A stretch of DNA of 64,000 bases, taken from positions 1,054,001 to 1,118,000 of the forward strand of contig NZ_CP063203.1 in NCBI RefSeq assembly GCF_019904255.1, written 5' to 3'. The notes under the pieces were generated by a model that ran no database searches, had not been told where the DNA came from, and worked only from the letters and a program-made list of their open reading frames with translations. Position 1 is the stretch's first letter. Each line of letters begins with the position of its first letter. Position numbers and translations under genes: made by a program. Shown piece by piece: positions 43,859 to 52,097 of this stretch. The DNA is from Marixanthomonas sp. SCSIO 43207. GTDB lineage: Bacteria; Bacteroidota; Bacteroidia; Flavobacteriales; Flavobacteriaceae.

Positions 43859-44335
43859 ATGAGTAAAGTATCTTATTACACTGCAGAAGGATTAAAAAAA
43901 TTGAGAGACGAGCTTAATCAATTAAAAGATGTTGAACGCCCAAAAGCTTCACAAGCTATTGCTGAAGCCCGCGATAAAGGAGATTTAAGCGAAAATGCTG
44001 AATATGATGCAGCAAAAGAAGCTCAAGGAATGCTAGAAATGCGTATCTCAAAACTTGAAGAAGTTGTGGCAAACGCTCGTATTATTGACGAATCACAATT
44101 GGATACTTCAAAAGTGTTGGTGCATTCAAATGTGAAAATAAAAAACCAATCAACTGGAGCACAAATGCAATATAAACTTGTCGCTCAAAGTGAAGCCGAT
44201 TTAAAAAGCGGAAAAATATCTGTAGACTCACCTATTGGTAAAGGTCTTTTAGGTAAAAAAGTAGGCGAAACAGCCGAAATTAGCGTCCCAAACGGAACGA
44301 TGAAATTTGAAGTGCTTGAAATTACAAGAGATTAA
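43859..44335 (+). CDS. greA: Transcription elongation factor GreA
   Basis: GreA frees backtracked RNA polymerase by stimulating cleavage of the nascent RNA. It is 158 residues with an N-terminal coiled-coil (YYTAEGLKKLRDELNQLKDVERP, then DLSENAEYDAAKEAQG with the catalytic acidic tip) and a C-terminal FKBP-like globular domain ending in KFEVLEITRD. ATG 43859 is chosen because MSKVSYYTAEGL matches the usual N-terminus. It is followed by the HIT-family gene 3 bases later. A terminator-like hairpin precedes it. Confidence 0.96.
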   Translation: MSKVSYYTAEGLKKLRDELNQLKDVERPKASQAIAEARDKGDLSENAEYDAAKEAQGMLEMRISKLEEVVANARIIDESQLDTSKVLVHSNVKIKNQSTGAQMQYKLVAQSEADLKSGKISVDSPIGKGLLGKKVGETAEISVPNGTMKFEVLEITRD

Positions 44336-44338
44336 GAT

Positions 44339-44731
44339 ATGGCAACGATATTCACAAAAATCATTGAAGGTGAGATTCCTAGCTATAAAATAGCAGAGGA
44401 TGACAACTTTATTGCGTTTCTAGACGTAAATCCTAATGCAAAAGGACATACGCTGTGTGTGCCTAAAGAAGAAGTAGATAAAATTTTTGACTTAGGTGAA
44501 CATATGTACCTTCAATTAATGCAGTTTTCAAGACGCGTAGCAAAAGCACTTGAAAAAACAGTGCCTTGTAACAGAGTTGGCATGGCCGTTATAGGTCTTG
44601 AAGTTCCGCACGTTCATGTACATTTAATTCCTCTTAACGGTATGAGTGACATGGATTTTTCAAAAAAAATAGAAATGAGCGAGGATGAGTTTAAAAACCT
44701 AGCTGCTGAAATTCACAAAAAGCTTGATTAA
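44339..44731 (+). CDS. HIT-family nucleotide hydrolase
   Basis: A 130-residue histidine-triad protein. IFTKIIEGEIPSYKIAEDD is the usual N-terminus, and the catalytic triad motif VPHVHVHLIPL lies near 97. HIT proteins hydrolyse or transfer AMP from nucleotide-linked substrates. The gene is in an operon with greA (3-base gap). Its stop overlaps by 4 bp the convergent zinc-ribbon gene. Confidence 0.93.
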   Translation: MATIFTKIIEGEIPSYKIAEDDNFIAFLDVNPNAKGHTLCVPKEEVDKIFDLGEHMYLQLMQFSRRVAKALEKTVPCNRVGMAVIGLEVPHVHVHLIPLNGMSDMDFSKKIEMSEDEFKNLAAEIHKKLD

Positions 44732-45075
44732 GCATTTATATTCCAAATTAAAGAAACAATTGCTGCAAGGGCTACAATACCTGCCAAAATAAAAATGTAG
44801 GATACTGATTTTAACTGTTTAACAGTTGATTTTGGGTGAACTTGTTTTTTGTGATATTGATATACACGCTCAATATCATCTGTCCAAGTTACAGGGTATA
44901 TTGTGTTTTTGCAAGTATGACAATATAACTTTTCATCAATATTTTTACTCGCTTGGTTATAAAATTTACTATGCTTTTCTTCTTGTGTAAAAGTGAATTC
45001 TAGTCCTTCTGTATCATAGCATTCTGGGCAGTTATTATGTAAACGAGCTTGGTGTAAAATATGTTTTGTAATCAT
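44728..45075 (-). CDS. Zinc-ribbon membrane-anchored hypothetical protein
   Basis: A 115-residue protein. Two pairs CPEC (16-19) and CHTC (54-57 approx.) suggest a zinc ribbon, and one transmembrane helix (about 92-111, SYIFILAGIVALAAIVSLIW) lies at the C-terminus. It is probably anchored with the ribbon in the cytosol. ATG 45075 is used, 1 base after the stop of the sensor kinase on the same strand. Function unknown. It may be a small protein of the kinase operon. Confidence 0.65.
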   Translation of the reverse strand: MITKHILHQARLHNNCPECYDTEGLEFTFTQEEKHSKFYNQASKNIDEKLYCHTCKNTIYPVTWTDDIERVYQYHKKQVHPKSTVKQLKSVSYIFILAGIVALAAIVSLIWNINA

Positions 45076-45076
45076 A

Positions 45077-46231
45077 CTAATTTTGTAAGCGTAATACAAT
45101 TTCCATCGTTGTTCCCTTTGCGGGTGCGCTGTTTAAAACGTGTATTTTTCCGTTATGGTATGTTTCTATTATACGTTTTGCCAAAGAAAGCCCAAGACCC
45201 CAACCTCTTTTCTTGGTAGTATAGCCTGGAATAAACACTTTTTTGTGTTTGCTTTTAGGTATTCCTTTTCCGGAATCAGTAATTCTCAAGTAGGCTTTTT
45301 TGGTGCTTTTTTCAATTGAGATAGTTATTGTTCCTTTTCCTTTCATAGCATCAATACCGTTTTTCACCAGATTTTCTATGGTCCATCCAAAAAGTTGCGA
45401 GTTAAGCATAACAGGTACTGTTTCTTCTGGGGTGTGTAATTCAAATTGAATTAATTTTGAACTTCTTCTTTTTAAATAATCAAATGATGCTTCTGTCTCG
45501 GCAACTAGATCTTTTGCTTCTAGTTTTGGCACCGAACCAATTTTTGAAAATCGTTCAGTAATGGTGCGCAACCTATCAATGTCTTTTTCTATTTCAGTAA
45601 TGTATTCTTGATTCACCTGTTCGGCTTTTAAAATTTCAGTCCAACCTACCAATGATGACAATGGCGTGCCAATTTGGTGGGCTGTTTCTTTGGCCATACC
45701 AGCCCATAATCTATTCTGTTCAGCAGATTTTGATGTTTGATAAAATAAGTATAGAGCCAAGAAAATGAGCAGGATTACAAGTATTAATACTATGGGATAA
45801 TACTTCAATTTATTAATTAGAGGTGAGTTACCATAGTATATGGTTTGTAGCAATTGATCTTCATAATAGATTTCAATGGGTTTGTATTCTGAGCTGAATT
45901 GCTTTATAAGTTTTTGTCTTTTTTCGTCTGTGTTTACTTGGCTTTCGGGAATATTTCTTTCGTTATAACTATCGGCCTCATGGCTGTAGCTAATCATAGG
46001 AGTAGTATTGTTGCTTTGAATCACCACAGTAGCTGTTTCACTTACTGAATTATCTTCTGTAGTGTTTAATTTTTGTAATTCCTCTTGAGCAGCTGCCCAA
46101 ACTTTCATTTTATTACGTTCATCATCTTTTAATTGATTAAAAAAAGCAAACGTGTTCCATAAAATGAGACTTATAATTATGATTGAAGCACTTATAAAAA
46201 ACCAACGAGAGAAAGCTGTTTTATTCAACAT
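45077..46231 (-). CDS. Membrane sensor histidine kinase
   Basis: A 384-residue kinase with TM1 (about 10-30), a small periplasmic domain (35-140) and TM2 (about 145-166). The HisKA has phosphoacceptor H185 in KETAHQIGTPLSS, followed by an HATPase with NLVKNGIDAM and GWGLGLSLAKRI. No response regulator gene is next to it, so the partner is elsewhere. It precedes the small zinc-ribbon protein by 1 base. The signal is unknown. H-QIGTP is a variant of the usual H-ELRTP. Confidence 0.9.
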   Translation of the reverse strand: MLNKTAFSRWFFISASIIIISLILWNTFAFFNQLKDDERNKMKVWAAAQEELQKLNTTEDNSVSETATVVIQSNNTTPMISYSHEADSYNERNIPESQVNTDEKRQKLIKQFSSEYKPIEIYYEDQLLQTIYYGNSPLINKLKYYPIVLILVILLIFLALYLFYQTSKSAEQNRLWAGMAKETAHQIGTPLSSLVGWTEILKAEQVNQEYITEIEKDIDRLRTITERFSKIGSVPKLEAKDLVAETEASFDYLKRRSSKLIQFELHTPEETVPVMLNSQLFGWTIENLVKNGIDAMKGKGTITISIEKSTKKAYLRITDSGKGIPKSKHKKVFIPGYTTKKRGWGLGLSLAKRIIETYHNGKIHVLNSAPAKGTTMEIVLRLQN

Positions 46232-46349
46232 AGAAAAAATATATAGCAGTTTAATCTTCTTGTATTATAAGAAGAAGTAAGATTTAAATATAAAGCAAAT
46301 ATGTTAATATTATTGTACAATCAAATTTTTACAAACTTTTAAGTTTGGG

Positions 46350-46357
46350 TACATTTG
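46350..46357 (+). promoter_or_regulatory. -7 promoter element of the flavin reductase gene
   Basis: TACATTTG, exact TAnnTTTG, ends 6 bases before ATG 46364. The TTG in the box is also in frame with the gene, which argues for the later ATG as start. Expected transcript start is at or next to the ATG. Confidence 0.45.
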
Positions 46358-46363
46358 TACATT

Positions 46364-47257
46364 ATGATGAGTATTGATCCACAAGAAATTACCACAAAAA
46401 AACTGCACGGTTATTTGGTAGGCGCCGTAGCTCCGCGTCCTATTTGCTTTGCAAGTACGGTAGATAAAGACGGAAATGTAAATTTATCACCCTACAGTTT
46501 TTTTAATGTATTTGGTGCCAACCCACCAACAATGATTTTTTCACCGGCTCGCAGAGTACGTGATAATACAACAAAACACACACTTGAAAATATTCAAGAA
46601 ACTAAAGAAGTTGTGATAAACATTGTAAACCACGCTATGGTACAACAAATGAGTTTATCTTCAACTGAATATGAAAAAGGTGTAAATGAATTTATAAAAG
46701 CAGGTTTTACTGAATTAAAATCTGACGTTGTAAAACCACCGCGAGTAGCAGAATCTCCAGTACAATTTGAATGCAAGGTAAAACAAGTTATAGAAACCGG
46801 ACAAGAAGGAGGCGCCGGTAATTTGGTAATTTGTGAAGTGGTTAAAGTTCATGTAAATGAAGACATTCTTGATAATAAAGGAGCTATAGACCCGGCAAAA
46901 ATTGATACCGTAGCTCGTATGGGAGGTAACTGGTATAGTCGTTCAAAAGTAGGGATGTTTGAAGTGCCCAAACCCTTACGAACTATGGGGATAGGTGTAG
47001 ATGCGTTGCCAGAACCTATACGTAAGAGTAAAATTTTAACCGGAAACGATTTAGGAATGTTGGGTAATGTAGAAAGCCTACCTACAAAAAAACAACTAAA
47101 AACCTATATTGAAAATGCTTCAGAAACCGAGCAATATTTAATCGCTTCAGGTTCTTCAGAAGAAATTCATACCAGAGCGCAAGAATTACTTTGCGAAGCA
47201 CAAATTGATGATGCGTGGAATTTATTACTAGCACGTTCAGTTTCAGAAAAAGAGTAA
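46364..47257 (+). CDS. Flavin reductase family protein
   Basis: A 297-residue protein of the FMN-binding split-barrel/flavin reductase-like family. PRPICFASTVDKDGNVNLSPYSFFNVFGANPP near 22-53 is the flavin-binding region. Family members are NAD(P)H:flavin oxidoreductases or hydroxylase components. The C-terminal helical tail (about 250-297) lengthens the protein beyond the ordinary 180 residues, as in other Bacteroidota members. The start ATG 46364 (or 46367) is preferred over an in-frame TTG at 46355 inside the promoter box. The next gene follows by 20 bases. Confidence 0.85.
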   Translation: MMSIDPQEITTKKLHGYLVGAVAPRPICFASTVDKDGNVNLSPYSFFNVFGANPPTMIFSPARRVRDNTTKHTLENIQETKEVVINIVNHAMVQQMSLSSTEYEKGVNEFIKAGFTELKSDVVKPPRVAESPVQFECKVKQVIETGQEGGAGNLVICEVVKVHVNEDILDNKGAIDPAKIDTVARMGGNWYSRSKVGMFEVPKPLRTMGIGVDALPEPIRKSKILTGNDLGMLGNVESLPTKKQLKTYIENASETEQYLIASGSSEEIHTRAQELLCEAQIDDAWNLLLARSVSEKE

Positions 47258-47277
47258 AGAATATATTATAAATAACA

Positions 47278-47655
47278 ATGATGGAAGTACAAGGAAAAAT
47301 TAAGATGATTGACGAGACTAAAACCTACGGTAACAATGGTTTTAGAAAGCGAGAAATGGTAGTAACTACCGAAGAACAATACCCACAACATATATTAATA
47401 GAGTTTATTCAAGATAAAACAGATTTACTGGATAAGTTTAAGGTAGGACAAAACGTAAAAGTAAGCATCAACCTTAGAGGTCGTGAGTGGACCAATCCAC
47501 AAGGTGAAACCAAATATTTCAATTCATTAAATGGATGGCGCATAGAAAGCCTAGAACAATCTGTGTCACAAGATATGCCGCCAATGCCTCCGGAAGATGC
47601 TTTTGAGCCGGTAAATGATTTAAATGAAGATGATCACGATGATTTGCCGTTTTAA
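47278..47655 (+). CDS. DUF3127 family protein
   Basis: A 125-residue cytosolic protein of DUF3127, widespread in Bacteroidota. EVQGKIKMIDETKTYGNNGFRKREMVV and FKVGQNVKVSINLRGREWTNPQGETKYFNSLNGWRIE point to an OB-fold-like beta barrel. The tail is acidic (NEDDHDDLPF), similar to the C-terminal peptide of single-strand DNA-binding protein (DDDIPF). This suggests it may have an SSB-like role, which is inference. It is cotranscribed with the flavin reductase and followed by a strong terminator. Confidence 0.82.
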   Translation: MMEVQGKIKMIDETKTYGNNGFRKREMVVTTEEQYPQHILIEFIQDKTDLLDKFKVGQNVKVSINLRGREWTNPQGETKYFNSLNGWRIESLEQSVSQDMPPMPPEDAFEPVNDLNEDDHDDLPF

Positions 47656-47681
47656 TCAATCTTTTTTATAAAAGCTAATTG

Positions 47682-47714
47682 AAAGCCTGAATTAAATTTA
47701 ATTCAGGCTTTTTT
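47682..47714 (+). terminator. Terminator of the flavin reductase-DUF3127 operon
   Basis: Perfect 15-bp arms (AAAGCCTGAATTAAA with TTTAATTCAGGCTTT) directly adjacent, then T run. Strong intrinsic terminator. Confidence 0.93.
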
Positions 47715-47715
47715 C

Positions 47716-47723
47716 TATTTTTG
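47716..47723 (+). promoter_or_regulatory. -7 promoter element of the fatty acid transporter gene
   Basis: TATTTTTG, exact TAnnTTTG, sits between the upstream terminator and the gene and ends 4 bases before the start ATG (47728). It may overlap the T run of the terminator, so it is less certain. Confidence 0.4.
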
Positions 47724-47727
47724 AGCT

Positions 47728-49110
47728 ATGAATGTGACTCAAACCATAGAAAATATCTTTAAGCGGTTTTTGCCTTCTCCATTTGCCATTGCGGTTATTT
47801 TAACGATACTAACCATGCTTTTGGCTTTTTTTTTAACCGAAGCTCCAAGCAACAACGAATCTCACTTTTTGACCATACTTTCCTATTGGGAAAACGGTGT
47901 TTGGAATAATGCTCTTCTTGTATTTGGGTACCAAATGATGTTAATTTTAGTTTTGGGTCATATATTGGTTTTAAGCAAACCGATGAATAGGCTTATTACC
48001 AAACTCACAAACTTGGTTAGCAATACTTCAAATGCAGTTTTGTTGGTTTGTATAAGCACTATGTTGGTTTCTTTTTTTAATTGGGGTTTGGGTCTCATTT
48101 TTGGAGCAATTATGGCTCGTAAAGTTGCCGAAGCCGCCCAAGCCAGAAATTTCAAAATTAATTATCCGCTTATTGGTGCAGCTGGTTATGTAGGTTTGAT
48201 GGTATGGCACGGTGGTATAAGCGGCTCTGCACCATTAAAAGTTTCAGAAGCGGGTCATTTAAGTAGTTTAATGACCGGCGTAGGAAATCCACACTTAGCA
48301 AGTAAACTGCCAGAATTAATTACATTTCAAGATACCGTTTTCAGTAGTTATAACTTGGTGCTGTTTGGTATTCTTTTACTTGTGATTCCGTTGGTGTTAT
48401 ATTTTGTAGGTAAAAGCACAAAAAGTGATTTTGTTACACTTCCTGTTTATCAAGAAGAAACTATTGAAAACCCTAAAAATCTAAAAGGTGCCGAAAAAAT
48501 CAATCATTCAAAACTAATAGGAATAGGCTTTGGAATATTAATAATGATTACCCTTTTTTATCAATATTTTGATGCTATTAAAAGCTTAGCAATTAGTCCA
48601 AACTTGTTAAACTTTTTTATGTTAGGATTGGGGTTAATTTTACACGGAACGTTCTCCAATTTTTTAAAAGCATTGGGTGAAGCCATATCAGACGCTTCGG
48701 GTATTTTAATACAATTTCCGTTATATTTTGGTATTATGGGTATTATGCGGGACAGTGGTATGATTGTGTTAATATCAGACTTTTTTGCATCAATAGCTAC
48801 AACAACTACCCTTCCTATTTTTACGTTTTTTAGTGCCGGAGTGGTGAATATATTTGTACCCAGTGGCGGTGGTCAATGGGCTGTGCAAGGTCCTATTGTT
48901 GTAGAATCTGCCCTAAAGCTAGGTGTTCCTTTACCCAAAATGATTATGGCTTTGGCCTATGGTGATCAAATCACAAATATGCTACAACCATTCTGGGCAT
49001 TGCCTTTGTTGGCTATTACACGCTTAAAAGCACGAGAAATTTTACCCTATACGTTACTAATGATGCTGGCAGCAATGGTTATTTATATCTCAGGGTTGCT
49101 TATTTGGTAA
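47728..49110 (+). CDS. Short-chain fatty acid transporter (AtoE family)
   Basis: A polytopic membrane protein of 460 residues with about 12 helices, matching the AtoE/short-chain fatty acid transporter family. Characteristic runs include SFFNWGLGLIFGAIMARKVAE near 115-135 and SAGVVNIFVPSGGGQWAVQGPIV near 370-392. It should import short fatty acids such as butyrate or acetoacetate. No beta-oxidation genes are near. It is the first gene after a strong terminator. The aat gene follows by 21 bases. Confidence 0.9.
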   Translation: MNVTQTIENIFKRFLPSPFAIAVILTILTMLLAFFLTEAPSNNESHFLTILSYWENGVWNNALLVFGYQMMLILVLGHILVLSKPMNRLITKLTNLVSNTSNAVLLVCISTMLVSFFNWGLGLIFGAIMARKVAEAAQARNFKINYPLIGAAGYVGLMVWHGGISGSAPLKVSEAGHLSSLMTGVGNPHLASKLPELITFQDTVFSSYNLVLFGILLLVIPLVLYFVGKSTKSDFVTLPVYQEETIENPKNLKGAEKINHSKLIGIGFGILIMITLFYQYFDAIKSLAISPNLLNFFMLGLGLILHGTFSNFLKALGEAISDASGILIQFPLYFGIMGIMRDSGMIVLISDFFASIATTTTLPIFTFFSAGVVNIFVPSGGGQWAVQGPIVVESALKLGVPLPKMIMALAYGDQITNMLQPFWALPLLAITRLKAREILPYTLLMMLAAMVIYISGLLIW

Positions 49111-49131
49111 TTTATTCTGAAATTAAAGTAG

Positions 49132-49773
49132 ATGCATTTTTTAACTGAAAAACTATGGTTTCCGCCTGTGTCTGACGCAGAGGAAGATGGATTGCTGGCT
49201 GTAGGGGGCGACCTATCTACAGAACGATTGGTATTGGCGTATGCTTCAGGTGTTTTCCCTTGGTATTCTGAAGGGCAACCTATTTTATGGTGGAGTCCAA
49301 ACCCGAGAATGGTTTTATTTCCTGAAAAATTAAAGGTTTCCAAAAGTTTCAGAAAAACAATTCTTTCAGAAAAATTTACAATAACATTTAATACTTCTTT
49401 TGCCGATGTTATAAGCAATTGTGCAAAAATTAAAAGAGATGGTCAGCAAGGCACTTGGATTACTTCAGATATGAAAAATGCTTATATAAACTTACATAAA
49501 CAAGGTGTTGCTATTTCAGTAGAAGTTTGGCAGGATAAACAACTGGTAGGCGGATTGTACGGTATTGATTTGCCACAAAGAAAGGTATTTTGTGGCGAAA
49601 GCATGTTTACCAAAGTTAGTGATGCTTCAAAAGTAGGTTTTTATCATTTGGTACAGCTTTTAAAAAAGAAACGATATAGATTGATAGATTGCCAGGTGTA
49701 TTCAAAACATATGGAAAGTTTAGGTGCTGAAGAAATTTCAAGGCAACAGTTTTTGCAACACCTTAATTGTTAA
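49132..49773 (+). CDS. aat: Leucyl/phenylalanyl-tRNA-protein transferase
   Basis: This enzyme attaches Leu or Phe to proteins with N-terminal Arg or Lys, marking them for ClpAP degradation. It is 213 residues. FPPVSDAEEDGLLAVGGDLS and YASGVFPWYSEGQPILWWSPNPRMV are diagnostic N-terminal segments, and ESMFTKVSDASKVGFYHL near 170 is the conserved C-terminal motif. It follows the AtoE-type transporter by 21 bases on the same strand with no terminator between, so it may be cotranscribed. Confidence 0.96.
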   Translation: MHFLTEKLWFPPVSDAEEDGLLAVGGDLSTERLVLAYASGVFPWYSEGQPILWWSPNPRMVLFPEKLKVSKSFRKTILSEKFTITFNTSFADVISNCAKIKRDGQQGTWITSDMKNAYINLHKQGVAISVEVWQDKQLVGGLYGIDLPQRKVFCGESMFTKVSDASKVGFYHLVQLLKKKRYRLIDCQVYSKHMESLGAEEISRQQFLQHLNC

Positions 49774-49836
49774 ACAATTATGTATTTTTCTCTCTTTCTA
49801 GTAAATAAACTATCTTCGTAAGCCTAAATCACGACT

Positions 49837-51576
49837 ATGAAAAAACAATTCCTTACGCTACTATTCTTGACACTATTTTCATTTCAGTTTGGGTTTTCAC
49901 AAGAAAATCTTTTACCAAAAGGATTAACCAAAACTGAGAAGGAATTAATATCAAATTATCAATTTAAAGGTAATAGAATAACTCCACCACCAAGTTCTAC
50001 AGTGAGAGCAGCAGCAGAGTGGGAAGAAGTTGAATACTTAGTTGTAAGTTGGAATCCTAGCTTTGAAAATATATTAGCTCAAATTGTTGACGCAAGTGTT
50101 TTAGAATGTAAAGTGATAATTACCACTACAAACCAAACTTCTGTAGAAGCATTTTTACAATCTGAAGGTGTAGATTTAACCAACGTAATCTTTTTAAATG
50201 AGCCTTTTGATAGTATTTGGATTAGGGATTATGGTGGCAATACAATTTATAGTAATGATGTGGGTGAACGTGCTCTCACAGACTGGATTTACAACCGTCC
50301 ACGACCAAATGATGATGAAATTCCCACGGCTCACGCAAATTTATTAGGGTTGCCTATTTATACAACTACTTCAGGAACTAACGACTTAGTGAATACCGGA
50401 GGTAATTTTATGAGTGATGGTATGGGAAATGCGTTTGCTTCAGAATTAATACTAGATGAAAATGCTCCCGGAAATCCGTATGGAGTGAGTTCAAAAACTG
50501 AAGCAGAAATAGACGCTATTATGCAGCAATACATGGGGATAGATAATTATATAAAAATGGAAACGCTTCCCCATGATGGCATTCATCATATAGATATGCA
50601 TATGAAGCTTCTCGATGAAGAGACTATTTTGGTAAGTGAATACCCTGATGGAGTTGCAGATGGTCCTCAAATACAACAAAATATTGAGTATGTATTAAAC
50701 AACTTTCAAACACCTTTTGGAACACCGTATGATATAAAATGGATCCCGGCACCGGCAGATAAGACAGGACGTTACCCAGATGGAGGAGGTGATTATTGCA
50801 CCTATAGCAATATGATTTTTGTCAATAAAACTATTTTGGTTCCAACCTATAGACCAGAAGTAGACCAACCTGCCTTAGATTATTTAGAAGAATTAATGCC
50901 CGGTTATAACATTGTAGGCATTGATGTAGACAACTCGGGAGAAAATTTAATATCATTATCTGGAGCCATTCATTGCATAACGCATACAATTGGAGTTGAA
51001 AATCCTTTATGGATAGTACACAATCCTATAGAAGAAGCAGGCTCTGGAAGTACCGTTGAGATTAATGCCATGATAAAACATAATTCAGGTATTAATACTG
51101 CAGATGTGTTTTGGCGAGAAGTTGGAGCTACCGAATATTCTGAAATACCTATGAGCTTTGCAGGAGATGACAATTGGACTACAAACTTAACGCTTCCTTC
51201 AGAAGATGTTGATGTGGAATATTACATTCACGCAGAAGCCAACTCTGGTAAAACAATTAATAGACCTATTGTTGCTCCCGAAGGATACTGGACAATTGAT
51301 ACATCAACATTGTCTACAGAAGAATGGGCTGCAAATAATATTTCTTCTGCTTACCCCAATCCGGCAACAGACGAAGTTAACTTTAATCTTAATGCAATTG
51401 AGGGACCGGTAGAGCTTTCTGTATATACTATTTTGGGTCAACAATTATATACTAGAACCATTACCAATGCAAATGGTGTTATCAATTTGAAACTAAACCC
51501 AGATTGGAAAGGAACTCTATTTGTTACTTTTAAAGGAAAATTTGGCCAAGTAAATAAAAAAGTTCTCAAGCTTTAA
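49837..51576 (+). CDS. PPAD-like secreted deiminase (agmatine deiminase/guanidino-group family) with T9SS sorting domain
   Basis: A 579-residue exported protein. Signal peptide 1-21. The deiminase pentein domain (about 55-390) has D131 in WIRDY, R154 and R156 in NRPRPNDDE, H251 and D253 in HHIDMH, N325 in the segment after CTYSN, and C380 in GAIHCITH. Asp, His, Asp, Asn and Cys are the catalytic set of peptidylarginine deiminase from Porphyromonas (PPAD), and its two arginines that bind the C-terminal carboxylate are matched by R154 and R156. An Ig-like domain (395-490) and a T9SS type A domain (SAYPNPATDEVNF near 504) follow. It may convert peptidyl-arginine to citrulline outside the cell, whereas an agmatine deiminase would normally be cytosolic. 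A terminator follows at 51604. Confidence 0.82.
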   Translation: MKKQFLTLLFLTLFSFQFGFSQENLLPKGLTKTEKELISNYQFKGNRITPPPSSTVRAAAEWEEVEYLVVSWNPSFENILAQIVDASVLECKVIITTTNQTSVEAFLQSEGVDLTNVIFLNEPFDSIWIRDYGGNTIYSNDVGERALTDWIYNRPRPNDDEIPTAHANLLGLPIYTTTSGTNDLVNTGGNFMSDGMGNAFASELILDENAPGNPYGVSSKTEAEIDAIMQQYMGIDNYIKMETLPHDGIHHIDMHMKLLDEETILVSEYPDGVADGPQIQQNIEYVLNNFQTPFGTPYDIKWIPAPADKTGRYPDGGGDYCTYSNMIFVNKTILVPTYRPEVDQPALDYLEELMPGYNIVGIDVDNSGENLISLSGAIHCITHTIGVENPLWIVHNPIEEAGSGSTVEINAMIKHNSGINTADVFWREVGATEYSEIPMSFAGDDNWTTNLTLPSEDVDVEYYIHAEANSGKTINRPIVAPEGYWTIDTSTLSTEEWAANNISSAYPNPATDEVNFNLNAIEGPVELSVYTILGQQLYTRTITNANGVINLKLNPDWKGTLFVTFKGKFGQVNKKVLKL

Positions 51577-51603
51577 GCTTTTCAAACTTTTATAAAACTT
51601 TTT

Positions 51604-51636
51604 AAAAACCATCACAATATTATGTGATGGTTTTTG
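51604..51636 (+). terminator. Terminator of the PPAD-like gene
   Basis: 13-bp arms (AAAAACCATCACA / TGTGATGGTTTTT) around a 6-base loop, followed by a short T run. Confidence 0.88.
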
Positions 51637-51743
51637 TTTTATGATAGATAGTAATATAACAAACCTTGTATTTTGTCGAATATATTTGCTTTTTAATCAG
51701 TTAATTAGCATATTTGACGAAGTAATTTCTTACACCCCAACTT

Positions 51744-52097
51744 ATGAAACGTATTTCCCTACTGCTGTTTCTGTTATTATTTTGTGGTTTTTTTACACTA
51801 CAAGCACAAAGCAGTACTTCAGCACAAACAATTAATGTCAATAAAGATGTTGATGTTGTAAAAGTCTATGAACAAGTTGTAAAAGAAGGATATGGTACTC
51901 CTTTTATTTATAAAAAATTAGCCAACGCTCATTACTTCAAGAGCAATTATAAGGATGCAAAAAAATGGTTTGAGAAGCTTTTTGCTGAAGAAAAACCTAC
52001 AGATGCTACTTTAAAATTTAGATACAAACAAACTCTAAAGGCTTTGAATATTTACAGTCCTGAGAACAGATATATTTCATATTCTGGGACCGATTAA
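51744..52097 (+). CDS. Short exported TPR protein, PorE N-terminal-like
   Basis: A 117-residue exported protein. Signal peptide about 1-22 (LQAQ), then a short stretch (25-110) with one to two TPR units (IYKKLANAHYFKSNYKDAKKWFEKLF). This resembles the N-terminal part of OmpA/PorE-type outer-membrane proteins of T9SS organisms that have TPRs, WD40-like repeats and OmpA domain, but the later domains are missing. It may be a remnant or an independent small protein. It ends overlapping by 4 bp the convergent tag gene. Confidence 0.7.
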   Translation: MKRISLLLFLLLFCGFFTLQAQSSTSAQTINVNKDVDVVKVYEQVVKEGYGTPFIYKKLANAHYFKSNYKDAKKWFEKLFAEEKPTDATLKFRYKQTLKALNIYSPENRYISYSGTD

